A stretch of DNA of 6,157 bases, taken from NCBI GenBank assembly GCA_016865955.1, contig VGNW01000144.1:1-6157 (forward strand). The letters are read 5' to 3'. Below are positions 1-5,926 of the stretch, in pieces. The translations under genes and the position numbers were made by a program. This DNA is from Chloroflexota bacterium. GTDB taxonomy: Bacteria > Chloroflexota > Dehalococcoidia > SZUA-161. Each line of letters begins with the position of its first letter. Position 1 is the first letter of the stretch. The notes below the pieces were generated by a model, which made no database searches, had not been told where the DNA came from, and worked only from the letters and a program-made list of their open reading frames with translations.

Positions 1-747
1 TATAGTTTTAATCGCCTTTTTAATCGACCCCCCATCGAGAAATTTCGAAGGGCTGTAGCAGCCCATTCCGCCGGTATTCAAGCCCGTATCGCCATCGTAC
101 GCCCTTTTGTAATCGCGCGCGGTTACCATCGGCACAACGGTTACCCCATCCGTGAAGGCAATAAGGCTCGTCTCCCTGCCCACCAGGCACTCCTCGACCA
201 GCACCCGGTTGCCGGCATTGCCGAAGACGCGCGCCTCCATGATGTCCGAAAGCGCCTTCAGCGCCTCATCGGTGGACTGCGCCACAATAGCGCCCTTGCC
301 CGCTGCCAGCCCGTCGGCTTTGATTACCACAGGAGCAGGCTGCTTTTTGACATAAGCCCTGGCTTCCTCATAAGAGGTGAAAACGGCGTCCCTGGCGCAG
401 GGTATCCCGTATTTTTGCATCAGCCTCTTGGCAAAGACTTTGCTCGATTCGATCAGCGCAGCATCTTTGGTTGGGCCGAAAGCCCTTATGCCCATGCTCT
501 GCAATTTATCGACAATACCCGCAGCCAAAGGCGCCTCGGGCCCGACTACCACCAGGTCGATCTTCTTTTCCTGTGCCGCTTCAGCTAGAGCTTCCAGATT
601 GTTTGGAGATATGTCCAGGTTGCTGGCTATTCCAGAGGTGCCGGCGTTTCCCGGGGCTACATAAAGCCCGGTCACCTTCTTGCTGAGAGAGAGCTTCCAT
701 GCCAGAGTATGCTCTCTCGCTCCCCCGCCGACAACCATTATCTTCAC
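1..747 (-). CDS. purD: Phosphoribosylamine--glycine ligase (GAR synthetase), N-terminal part, runs off the left edge
   Basis: PurD joins glycine to 5-phosphoribosylamine with ATP, giving glycinamide ribonucleotide, the second step of de novo purine synthesis in the cytoplasm. The visible 249 residues are the N-terminal part of a family of about 420-430. They open with the nucleotide-binding-like start VVGGGAREH (residues 5-13), followed by YVAPGNAGT (29-37), VVVGPEAPL (66-74) and FGPTKDAALIESSKVFAK (90-107). The ATP-grasp part then shows VIKADGLAAGKGAIVA (141-156), VLVEE (182-186) and DGDTGLNTGGMGCYSP (218-233). The RFGDPE-type metal-binding segment would lie beyond the edge. I chose the GTG at 747 because a strong GGAGGGGAG lies 6 bases upstream; the ATG at 738 is the fallback and removes only three residues. 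The gene lies 102 bases downstream of guaA on the same strand, so co-transcription is plausible. No frameshift is visible. Confidence 0.96.
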   Translation of the reverse strand, partial: MKIMVVGGGAREHTLAWKLSLSKKVTGLYVAPGNAGTSGIASNLDISPNNLEALAEAAQEKKIDLVVVGPEAPLAAGIVDKLQSMGIRAFGPTKDAALIESSKVFAKRLMQKYGIPCARDAVFTSYEEARAYVKKQPAPVVIKADGLAAGKGAIVAQSTDEALKALSDIMEARVFGNAGNRVLVEECLVGRETSLIAFTDGVTVVPMVTARDYKRAYDGDTGLNTGGMGCYSPSKFLDGGSIKKAIKTI

Positions 748-753
748 CGGAGA

Positions 754-762
754 CTCCCCTCC
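754..762 (-). promoter_or_regulatory. purD ribosome binding site
   Basis: On the minus strand this reads GGAGGGGAG, ending 6 bases before the GTG at 747 and 15 bases before the ATG at 738. The spacing favours the GTG as the start of purD. Confidence 0.7.
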
Positions 763-803
763 ACAACCGGGCAAGACACCCTCACGACATCGCAAACACC
801 CAT

Positions 804-831
804 ATTATGCCCACGGATCCCAAAAGGTCTA
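804..831 (-). promoter_or_regulatory. Weak candidate promoter in the guaA-purD gap
   Basis: Read on the minus strand, TAGACC (831-826, four matches to TTGACA) is followed after 16 bases by CATAAT (809-804, five matches to TATAAT). It lies about 57 bases upstream of the purD start and could give purD its own transcription besides read-through from guaA. Partial matches of this quality are common by chance. The same gap contains a small inverted repeat, AAAGG-TAGA-CCTTT (836-823), too short to be called a terminator. Confidence 0.25.
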
Positions 832-849
832 CCTTTCATCTCGAGCGGA

Positions 850-2526
850 CTACTCCCACTCTATCGTTGAAGGCGGTTTTGAGGATATGTCATAGACCAC
901 GCGGTTGACTTCAGGTACCTCGTTGACGATACGATTGGAGATGCGAGCCAGAACATCGTAAGGAAGACGTGCCCAATCTGCGGTCATTGCATCCTCGGAA
1001 GTAACTGCACGCAACGCCACCATATAGCCATATGTCCTGGCATCGCCCATCACGCCCACACTCCTCACAGGCGTCAACACGGCGAAGCTCTGCCAGAGCT
1101 GGCGATACAGTTTCGCCTTTTTAATCTCGTTCATCACAATCCAATCGGCAGCGCGGAGTATCTCCAGCCTCTCCTTCGTCACCTCGCCAATGATACGAAT
1201 GGCAAGGCCGGGACCGGGGAACGGCTGCCGGTAGACCATCTCCTCCGCTAAGCCCAATGCCAGCCCCACCTCCCGCACCTCATCTTTAAACAGATAGCGC
1301 AGAGGCTCCACCAGGGCGAGTTTCATCCTGCTGGGCAGCCCGCCCACATTATGATGAGTTTTGATTGTAGCAACAGCTTTATTCCCTGATGAAGCGCTTT
1401 CGATGACATCCGGATATAAAGTGCCCTGAGCCAGGAAATCAACCTTTCCGATTTTGGCAGCTTCCTCTTCGAATATTTTCACAAACTCCTCGCCGATGAT
1501 ATGACGCTTCTCCTCGGGGTCGATCACGCCCTTGAGCCGCGACAGGAATCTCTTGCTGGCGTCAACATACACCAGGTTCACTTTTAAGTTCTTCTGGAAG
1601 GTATTAAGAGTGCGTTCCACCTCTTCCCTTCGCAGCAGCCCGGTGTTCACAAATATACAGGTCAACTGGTCGCCGATGGCGCGGTGAATCAGTGTAGCCA
1701 CTACCGAGGAGTCCACGCCTCCTGAGAGAGCACAGATAACCCTGCCTTTGCCCACCTGCTCCTTGACTCGCTGAATAGCCTCGGCAGCAAAGCTGCCGGG
1801 CGTCCAGTTGCCGCTGCACCCGCAGACCTTATAGAGAAAATTCTGCAGTATGGTTTTGCCTTGAGGAGTATGAACTACCTCGGGATGAAACTGCAATCCG
1901 ATGAGACCGTGTTCGTTGCCCATAGCAGCGATGGGCGAGTTCTCCGTATAAGCTATGACGGTGAAGCCCGGCGGCATCTCTTCAATCCGGTCGCCGTGGC
2001 TCATCCACACCGGCATCTCAGGCGGCAAGCCATCGAACAGAGGAGTGCTTACCGAGTTCTGGTGCAGCACGGCAAGACCGTATTCCCGTCTCGTGCCGGG
2101 TGCTACCTTGCCACCAAGCTGATGTGACAGAAGCTGCATTCCGTAGCAGATGCCCAGTACCGGCAGGCGGCTTTCGTAAACATAAGCCGGAGCCTGCGGG
2201 GCATCCGGTTCGTATACACTGCTCGGGCCGCCGGAGAGGATAAAGCCTTTAGGCCGCAGCGGAGCGACTTTGTCCCAGGGAGCATCGTAGGACATGACCT
2301 CGCAGTAGACGCGGCATTCCCGCACTCTGCGAGCAATGAGCCAGCTATACTGAGAGCCGAAGTCAACTATAACCACCGCCTCTCGCTCGGTCCCGCCCTT
2401 TTCTTCGGGCTTCGCTCGAGGCTCTGCTTTGGTTCCGCCCTTTGCTATCTCCAGGTAGGCTGAGACCTCCACATCCCCGCTCACCGCGACACGGTGGCTC
2501 TCCTGCCCGTCCTTTTGCATCGTCAA
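850..2526 (-). CDS. guaA: GMP synthase (glutamine-hydrolysing) with an N-terminal extension
   Basis: GuaA converts XMP to GMP using glutamine and ATP, the last step of GMP synthesis. The 558-residue product has the full bacterial layout. A class I glutamine amidotransferase domain starts at VVIVDFGSQYS (51-61), with nucleophile Cys127 in GICYGMQ and His214/Glu216 in FHPEV. The ATP pyrophosphatase domain has its P-loop SGGVDSS at 268-274, then VNTGLLR (293-299) and AQGTLYPDVIES (366-377). The C-terminal dimerisation domain has RQPFPGPGLAIRI (433-445) and ends in the family-typical KPPSTIEWE. All key residues are present. The usual length is about 510-525, and the surplus is some 45 hydrophilic residues before the amidotransferase domain. 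The start is TTG at 2526, six bases after a perfect AGGAGG; ATG at 2520 is almost equivalent. A GTG at 2376 (residue 51) would remove the extension but would begin right on the first beta strand and is poorly spaced from any ribosome site. It lies upstream of purD and is divergent from the tsaC-like gene. Confidence 0.97.
   Translation of the reverse strand: MTMQKDGQESHRVAVSGDVEVSAYLEIAKGGTKAEPRAKPEEKGGTEREAVVIVDFGSQYSWLIARRVRECRVYCEVMSYDAPWDKVAPLRPKGFILSGGPSSVYEPDAPQAPAYVYESRLPVLGICYGMQLLSHQLGGKVAPGTRREYGLAVLHQNSVSTPLFDGLPPEMPVWMSHGDRIEEMPPGFTVIAYTENSPIAAMGNEHGLIGLQFHPEVVHTPQGKTILQNFLYKVCGCSGNWTPGSFAAEAIQRVKEQVGKGRVICALSGGVDSSVVATLIHRAIGDQLTCIFVNTGLLRREEVERTLNTFQKNLKVNLVYVDASKRFLSRLKGVIDPEEKRHIIGEEFVKIFEEEAAKIGKVDFLAQGTLYPDVIESASSGNKAVATIKTHHNVGGLPSRMKLALVEPLRYLFKDEVREVGLALGLAEEMVYRQPFPGPGLAIRIIGEVTKERLEILRAADWIVMNEIKKAKLYRQLWQSFAVLTPVRSVGVMGDARTYGYMVALRAVTSEDAMTADWARLPYDVLARISNRIVNEVPEVNRVVYDISSKPPSTIEWE
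2389..2443 (-). repeat. Imperfect 42-base tandem duplication inside the guaA 5' end
   Basis: The plus strand carries GGTTCCGCCCTTT at 2431-2443 and GGTCCCGCCCTTT at 2389-2401, offset by 42 bases and differing at one base over 13. In the GuaA reading frame the two copies encode KGGT at residues 29-32 and 43-46, each followed by a charged stretch (KAE and ERE). The offset is a multiple of three, so the frame is kept. This looks like an old in-frame duplication that lengthened the hydrophilic extension, though a chance resemblance in Lys/Gly/Glu-rich sequence is possible. Confidence 0.5.
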
Positions 2527-2532
2527 CTCTCG

Positions 2533-2538
2533 CCTCCT
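2533..2538 (-). promoter_or_regulatory. guaA ribosome binding site
   Basis: The minus strand reads AGGAGG, a perfect Shine-Dalgarno core, 6 bases before the TTG at 2526 and 12 before the ATG at 2520. It decides the start of guaA: translation begins here, so the N-terminal extension should be made, and TTG is slightly better placed than ATG. Confidence 0.8.
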
Positions 2539-2542
2539 GCCA

Positions 2543-2571
2543 TCGACCCAAGCTTACCAAAGTGATATACT
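2543..2571 (+). promoter_or_regulatory. Candidate promoter for the tsaC-like gene, extended -10 type
   Basis: TCGACC (2543-2548, four matches to TTGACA) is separated by exactly 17 bases from TATACT (2566-2571, five matches to TATAAT). The -10 is preceded by TGA (2563-2565), the TGn of an extended -10. Transcription would start near 2578, leaving a leader of about 43 bases before the ATG at 2621. It lies in the only non-coding stretch between two divergent genes, where a promoter is expected. Confidence 0.55.
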
Positions 2572-2579
2572 GAAGTCAA
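2551..2579 (-). promoter_or_regulatory. Candidate promoter for guaA, overlapping the divergent one
   Basis: On the minus strand TTGACT (2579-2574, five matches to TTGACA) is followed after 17 bases by TAAGCT (2556-2551, only three matches to TATAAT). The -10 is preceded by TGG, which would make it an extended -10. Transcription would start near 2544, giving a leader of about 18 bases that just includes the AGGAGG. The weak -10 keeps confidence low. Confidence 0.35.
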
Positions 2580-2603
2580 TATAAAATGGCTGGTAATTGT
2601 ACC

Positions 2604-2609
2604 GGGAGG
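2604..2609 (+). promoter_or_regulatory. Ribosome binding site of the tsaC-like gene
   Basis: GGGAGG lies 11 bases before the ATG at 2621. It falls inside the longer reading frame that begins with TTG at 2597, which argues against that earlier start. The next ATG, at 2639, has no comparable site. Confidence 0.6.
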
Positions 2610-2620
2610 CTTTTGCCCAG

Positions 2621-3253
2621 ATGACAGAGAATCCCTCTATGAAACGGCAGATAAAACTTGCGGTAGAGGTGCTCAAAAAGGATGGTATTGTCGCCTATCC
2701 CACCGATACCGTTTACGGACTGGGAGCCGACCCGCTAAACGAAAAGGCTGTAGCCAGAATATACGAGGTTAAGAACCGCCCCCGTAACTCACCCCTGCCC
2801 CTGCTTCTCGCTGACAAGTCAGACCTGTTAAAGGTTTCCCTCATAGTACCCGAGATAGCATGGCGGCTGGTGGAACAGTTCTGGCCCGGCGGCTTAACGC
2901 TGGTTGTCAAGAAAAGCGACTGGGTGCCTGATAGCATAACCGCGGGTGGCGATACTGTAGGAGTACGGGTTCCCGACCACCCCGTTACAATTGCGCTTAT
3001 CAGGGGTCTGGGCAACCCTATAGTCGGAACCAGTGCCAATCTTTCGGGAAAGCCGAGCCCCGTCACTGCGCAAGAGGTTCGTGCTCAGTTGGGGAACAAA
3101 GTCGATTTAATCGTAGACGGAGGCAGGTGCCCCGGCGGTATTGAATCTACGGTCGTTGATATAAGCAGTGCCTTTCCCGTTATTGTCAGAGAAGGAGCTA
3201 TACCAGCAGACGCTATTACGCAGGTTTGCGGCACTCTGCTGACAAAGCCCTGA
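2621..3253 (+). CDS. tsaC: L-threonylcarbamoyladenylate synthase, Sua5/YciO/YrdC (TsaC) family
   Basis: Members of this family make threonylcarbamoyl-AMP from threonine, bicarbonate and ATP, the intermediate for the t6A37 modification of tRNAs reading ANN codons. The 210-residue product is a single YrdC domain without the C-terminal Sua5 domain of the long form (about 340 residues). Motifs in order are PTDTVYGLG (27-35), KNRPRNSPLPLLLAD (51-65), WPGGLT (88-93), GVRVPDHP (114-121), TSANLSG (137-143), GGIESTVVD (172-180) and VREGAI (189-194), which cover the nucleotide and threonine pocket. The start is ATG 2621, set by GGGAGG upstream; ATG 2639 (six residues shorter) is possible, TTG 2597 unlikely. 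It is divergent from guaA and is followed by a 235-base gap before rpiB. YciO-type paralogues of unclear function share the fold, but the intact motifs favour true TsaC activity. Confidence 0.93.
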   Translation: MTENPSMKRQIKLAVEVLKKDGIVAYPTDTVYGLGADPLNEKAVARIYEVKNRPRNSPLPLLLADKSDLLKVSLIVPEIAWRLVEQFWPGGLTLVVKKSDWVPDSITAGGDTVGVRVPDHPVTIALIRGLGNPIVGTSANLSGKPSPVTAQEVRAQLGNKVDLIVDGGRCPGGIESTVVDISSAFPVIVREGAIPADAITQVCGTLLTKP

Positions 3254-3346
3254 CAGCCTGAGCCAGCTCACCCCCGAGCCTTCCAGCCTTATTTAATACC
3301 CTGAGATTGTTCGGAATATTTGGAAAAGGACGCGGTATTCTAATAA

Positions 3347-3365
3347 CTCCCTACAAAATTGGGAG
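3347..3365. other. Small inverted repeat in the gap before rpiB
   Basis: CTCCC (3347-3351) and GGGAG (3361-3365) can pair around a 9-base A/T-rich loop. The right arm is part of GGGAGG (3361-3366), a good Shine-Dalgarno sequence 11 bases before a TTG at 3378 that is in frame with rpiB. If that TTG were used, the hairpin could hide its ribosome site. There is no T-tract on the plus strand, so it is not a typical terminator. With five base pairs, it may be chance. Confidence 0.3.
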
Positions 3366-3436
3366 GATAAGAGAGGATTGAAGATAGAGATCCAAAATCT
3401 TTCTACTTTTCATAATCATAGACTTTTGGCAGATTA

Positions 3437-3445
3437 TGGTATAAT
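3437..3445 (+). promoter_or_regulatory. Extended -10 promoter for rpiB (and probably dxs)
   Basis: TGG followed by TATAAT (3440-3445) is a perfect extended -10 element (TGnTATAAT). No good -35 lies 15-18 bases upstream, which extended -10 promoters can tolerate. Transcription would start near 3452, about 37 bases before the rpiB ATG at 3489. Its position supports the shorter RpiB start and suggests that rpiB, dxs and the prenyltransferase form a unit separate from the tsaC-like gene. Confidence 0.6.
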
Positions 3446-3488
3446 ATCAGACACACATCTGAGAAGCATCGAAAGAATCATTCAAAGA

Positions 3489-3929
3489 ATGCGCATTGCC
3501 GTTGGTTCAGACCATGCCGGATACACCATGAAGCAGGCCATAGTCGGCTTGCTTAGCGAGTTGGGACATAGTCACGAAGATTTCGGGTGTTTCAATACCA
3601 GCTCGGTGGACTATCCCGACATTGCACAACTGGTGGCTAAAGCGGTATCCAGTAAAAAATTCGACCGCGGCATACTTATCTGCAGCACCGGCACAGGCAT
3701 GTGCATGGTGGCAAACAAGATTCGCGGCATCAGGGCGGCTGTCTGCCATGATACTTTCAGCGCCCGCAGAGCCAGAGAGCATAATGATGCCAACATCCTT
3801 TGCCTCGGCGAATGGGTCATAGGGCAGGGACTAATGCGTGAGATTGTTACCACTTTCTTGAGCACTGACTTCGCCGGGGGCAGACACGCTCGCAGGGTGG
3901 AGAAAATAAACGCAATCGAGCACTCATAA
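3489..3929 (+). CDS. rpiB: Ribose-5-phosphate isomerase B
   Basis: RpiB interconverts ribose 5-phosphate and ribulose 5-phosphate in the non-oxidative pentose phosphate pathway. From ATG 3489 the product has 146 residues, matching the usual 140-150. Family marks are MRIAVGSDHAG (1-11) with Asp8-His9, DYPDIA (41-46), ILICSTGTGMCMVANK (62-77) with Cys65 where RpiB enzymes carry the catalytic base, GIRAAVCHD (80-88) and REHNDANILCLGE (96-108) with His98. LacA/LacB galactose-6-phosphate isomerases are related, but a single gene of this form outside a lactose cluster is best read as RpiB. The start is uncertain: the frame stays open upstream, and TTG 3378 with GGGAGG 11 bases before it would add 37 residues. 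I prefer ATG 3489 because homology begins exactly there and a promoter-like site lies between the two. That ATG has only a weak purine-rich stretch (GAAAG, 3471-3475) upstream. dxs follows after 39 bases. Confidence 0.95.
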   Translation: MRIAVGSDHAGYTMKQAIVGLLSELGHSHEDFGCFNTSSVDYPDIAQLVAKAVSSKKFDRGILICSTGTGMCMVANKIRGIRAAVCHDTFSARRAREHNDANILCLGEWVIGQGLMREIVTTFLSTDFAGGRHARRVEKINAIEHS

Positions 3930-3953
3930 GAACCTTATTGAAATGGTTGCAGC

Positions 3954-3960
3954 AGGGAGA
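3954..3960 (+). promoter_or_regulatory. dxs ribosome binding site
   Basis: AGGGAGA ends 8 bases before the TTG at 3969. No ATG lies in frame near the expected N-terminus, so this site fixes TTG as the start of dxs. Confidence 0.7.
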
Positions 3961-3968
3961 TACCAGAC

Positions 3969-5855
3969 TTGGCGAATTTGCTGGACAGGATAAACAGCCC
4001 ATCCGACCTGAGAGGACTTACTTTCGAGGAGCTGAACCAGCTCGCCGATGAAATTCGCTGTGAGATGGTCAATACGGTCACGAAAACAGGCGGCCATCTC
4101 GCCTCCAGTTTAGGAGTCGTTGAGCTTTCACTTGCGCTGCACAGGGTGTTCGACAGCCCTAACGACAAGATAATCTGGGATGTGGGGCATCAGAGCTACG
4201 CCCATAAGCTGCTTACCGGCAGAAGAGAGAGATTCGATACGCTCAGGCAACACAAAGGCATATCAGGATTCCCCGACCGCAGCGAAAGTCCTCACGACGC
4301 TTTCGGCACCGGACACGCCTCCACCTCCATATCGGCGGCTCTGGGCATCGCTGTGGGACGCGACCTGGCGGGTGATGATTTCAATGTCATCGCTGTAATC
4401 GGCGATGGCTCCCTTACCGGAGGGATGGCATTCGAGGGATTGAACCATGCCGGACATCTGAAAACAAGAATGATAGTCATTCTCAACGACAACGCCATGG
4501 CTATTTCACCGAATGTCGGCGGTCTGGCGCGGTCGCTGAATAAGGTTACCCTCGACCGCAGATACTACAAAGCCAAAGAGGAAGCGGAACGGGTGATTCC
4601 TGTGCTTCCCGGAGGCAAAACTGTCTGGTCCTGGATGAAACGAATCAAGACAGGCATCAAGGGCTTGATTCTTCCTACACAACTCTGGGACTCCTTTGGT
4701 TTCAAATATATCGGACCCATCAACGGGCACAACATAGCCGCACTGGAGGAAGCTCTGCTCAGGGCACGCGATTATCTCCCCGGCCCCGTCTTTGTCCACA
4801 TCGTCACCACCAAGGGAAAGGGATATGAACCCGCCGAGGAGGACAGCATAAAGTTTCACGGGGTTTCGGGCAAGAACAGTGTGAGCAACGGCATCCCGTC
4901 TTATAGCGAGGTCTTCGGCAAGACGCTGCTGCGCCTATTCCAGGAAAATGAAAGGCTGGTAGCTATCAGCGCAGCTATGACAGAAGGAACCGGTCTGAGC
5001 ATTGTCGCCAAAAAGTACCCCAAACGGGTTTTCGACGTCGGCATCTGCGAGCAACATGCCGTAACCTTTGCCGCCGGCCTTGCCGCACAGGGTCATATCC
5101 CGATTGTTGCAATATATTCCACATTTTTGCAGAGAGCATTCGACCAGATCATCCACGATGTGTGTATTCAGAACCTGCCGGTGGTTTTCGCCTTAGACCG
5201 CGCCGGTATTGTAGGTGAGGACGGTAAAACTCATCAGGGCATGCTGGACCTTTCTTATCTCAGTTGCATACCCAATTTGGTTGTAGCTGCGCCGCGCGAC
5301 GAAAACGAGCTGGGACACATGCTCTACACAGCAACACGGGCTAACTGTCCTATGGCTGTTAGATATCCCCGCGGCAGCGGATTGGGCATACCGATAGATG
5401 AGAAATTTAAGGAGTTAACCGTAGGCAAGGGAGAAGTCGTCAAAACAGGCACCGACCTTGCCATCGTTAGCTTAGGATGTGCCGTGGCACCCTCTCTGGA
5501 GGCCGCCTGGTTGCTACACGCCAAAGGCATTGATTGTGCGGTAGTCAACGCCCGTTTCGCCAAGCCCTTGGATTCCGAGCTTATTCTCGAAATCATGAGC
5601 AAGACAAACGGACTGGTTACAGTGGAAGAGAACGTCCTGGCGGGCGGCTTCGGCAGCGCGGTGCTCAGCCTTCTCTCCAGCATCGCTGGCATCCGCGCTC
5701 TACGCATCGGCATTCCCGATGAATTTGTGGAACACGGTGCGCAGGAACTTCTCCGTGCCAACTATAAATTAAATGCCGAGGGCATTGCGCAGCGCATCCT
5801 GTCATTCTTCCCCGAGTTTGCTCGCCGCTCTCGCACTTCGAAAGCCATGGGATAG
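3969..5855 (+). CDS. dxs: 1-deoxy-D-xylulose-5-phosphate synthase
   Basis: Dxs condenses pyruvate with glyceraldehyde 3-phosphate, using thiamine diphosphate and Mg2+, to give 1-deoxy-xylulose 5-phosphate. This is the first step of the MEP isoprenoid pathway and also feeds thiamine and pyridoxal synthesis. The 628 residues match the family (about 620-640). The N-terminal domain has GGHLASSLGVVEL (41-53), DVGHQSYAHKLLTGR (71-85), and the thiamine diphosphate motif from GDG (145-147) in GDGSLTGGMAFEGLNHAG to ILNDNAMAIS (171-180). The central domain has ISAAMTEGTGL (333-343), DVGICEQHAVTFAAGLA (356-372) with catalytic Glu361, DRAGIVGEDGKTHQG (410-424) with His422, and RYPRG (465-469). The C-terminal transketolase-like domain runs from about 485 to 612. 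Nothing essential is missing. The start is TTG 3969, fixed by AGGGAGA upstream. Close spacing to rpiB and the prenyltransferase gene suggests an isoprenoid-precursor operon. Confidence 0.98.
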   Translation: MANLLDRINSPSDLRGLTFEELNQLADEIRCEMVNTVTKTGGHLASSLGVVELSLALHRVFDSPNDKIIWDVGHQSYAHKLLTGRRERFDTLRQHKGISGFPDRSESPHDAFGTGHASTSISAALGIAVGRDLAGDDFNVIAVIGDGSLTGGMAFEGLNHAGHLKTRMIVILNDNAMAISPNVGGLARSLNKVTLDRRYYKAKEEAERVIPVLPGGKTVWSWMKRIKTGIKGLILPTQLWDSFGFKYIGPINGHNIAALEEALLRARDYLPGPVFVHIVTTKGKGYEPAEEDSIKFHGVSGKNSVSNGIPSYSEVFGKTLLRLFQENERLVAISAAMTEGTGLSIVAKKYPKRVFDVGICEQHAVTFAAGLAAQGHIPIVAIYSTFLQRAFDQIIHDVCIQNLPVVFALDRAGIVGEDGKTHQGMLDLSYLSCIPNLVVAAPRDENELGHMLYTATRANCPMAVRYPRGSGLGIPIDEKFKELTVGKGEVVKTGTDLAIVSLGCAVAPSLEAAWLLHAKGIDCAVVNARFAKPLDSELILEIMSKTNGLVTVEENVLAGGFGSAVLSLLSSIAGIRALRIGIPDEFVEHGAQELLRANYKLNAEGIAQRILSFFPEFARRSRTSKAMG

Positions 5856-5917
5856 ATGCAAAGCTAATCGAAGGTTCAATAGGGCCGCCTTTAGAGACAC
5901 AATATTACTGATATGTC

Positions 5918-5922
5918 GAGGT
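5918..5922 (+). promoter_or_regulatory. Ribosome binding site of the polyprenyl synthase gene
   Basis: GAGGT lies 4 bases before the ATG at 5927, a short but workable spacing. The 71-base gap after dxs shows no convincing promoter or terminator, so read-through from dxs is the simplest reading. Confidence 0.5.
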
Positions 5923-5926
5923 AATT

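Noticed and set aside
822..836. Inverted repeat AAAGG-TAGA-CCTTTT (minus strand) after guaA as an intrinsic terminator
   Set aside because: The stem is five weak pairs with only four T residues that are part of the stem itself, too unstable for a terminator call.
1861..2127. Open frame of 88 codons on the plus strand opposite guaA
   Set aside because: It lies wholly within the guaA amidotransferase domain on the other strand, has no recognisable domain and no supporting ribosome site; it is a shadow of the real gene.
2713..3066. Open frame of 117 codons on the minus strand opposite the tsaC-like gene
   Set aside because: It overlaps the conserved YrdC motifs entirely and its composition is that of an antisense shadow.
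3254..3275. TGAGC-CA-GCTCA inverted repeat just after the tsaC-like gene as a terminator
   Set aside because: The loop would be two bases, and no T-tract follows.
3320..3346. TTGGAA with TAATAA as a promoter upstream of rpiB
   Set aside because: The spacer is only 15 bases and the -10 matches poorly; the site at 3437-3445 is far better.
5324..5761. Open frame of 145 codons on the minus strand opposite dxs
   Set aside because: It is antisense to the conserved C-terminal half of Dxs and rich in Arg, Ser and Ala as expected from reverse reading; no family resemblance.
5856..5926. Separate promoter for the polyprenyl synthase in the gap after dxs
   Set aside because: Candidates such as TTTAGA with TATGTC have at most three matches in the -10; read-through from dxs is simpler.
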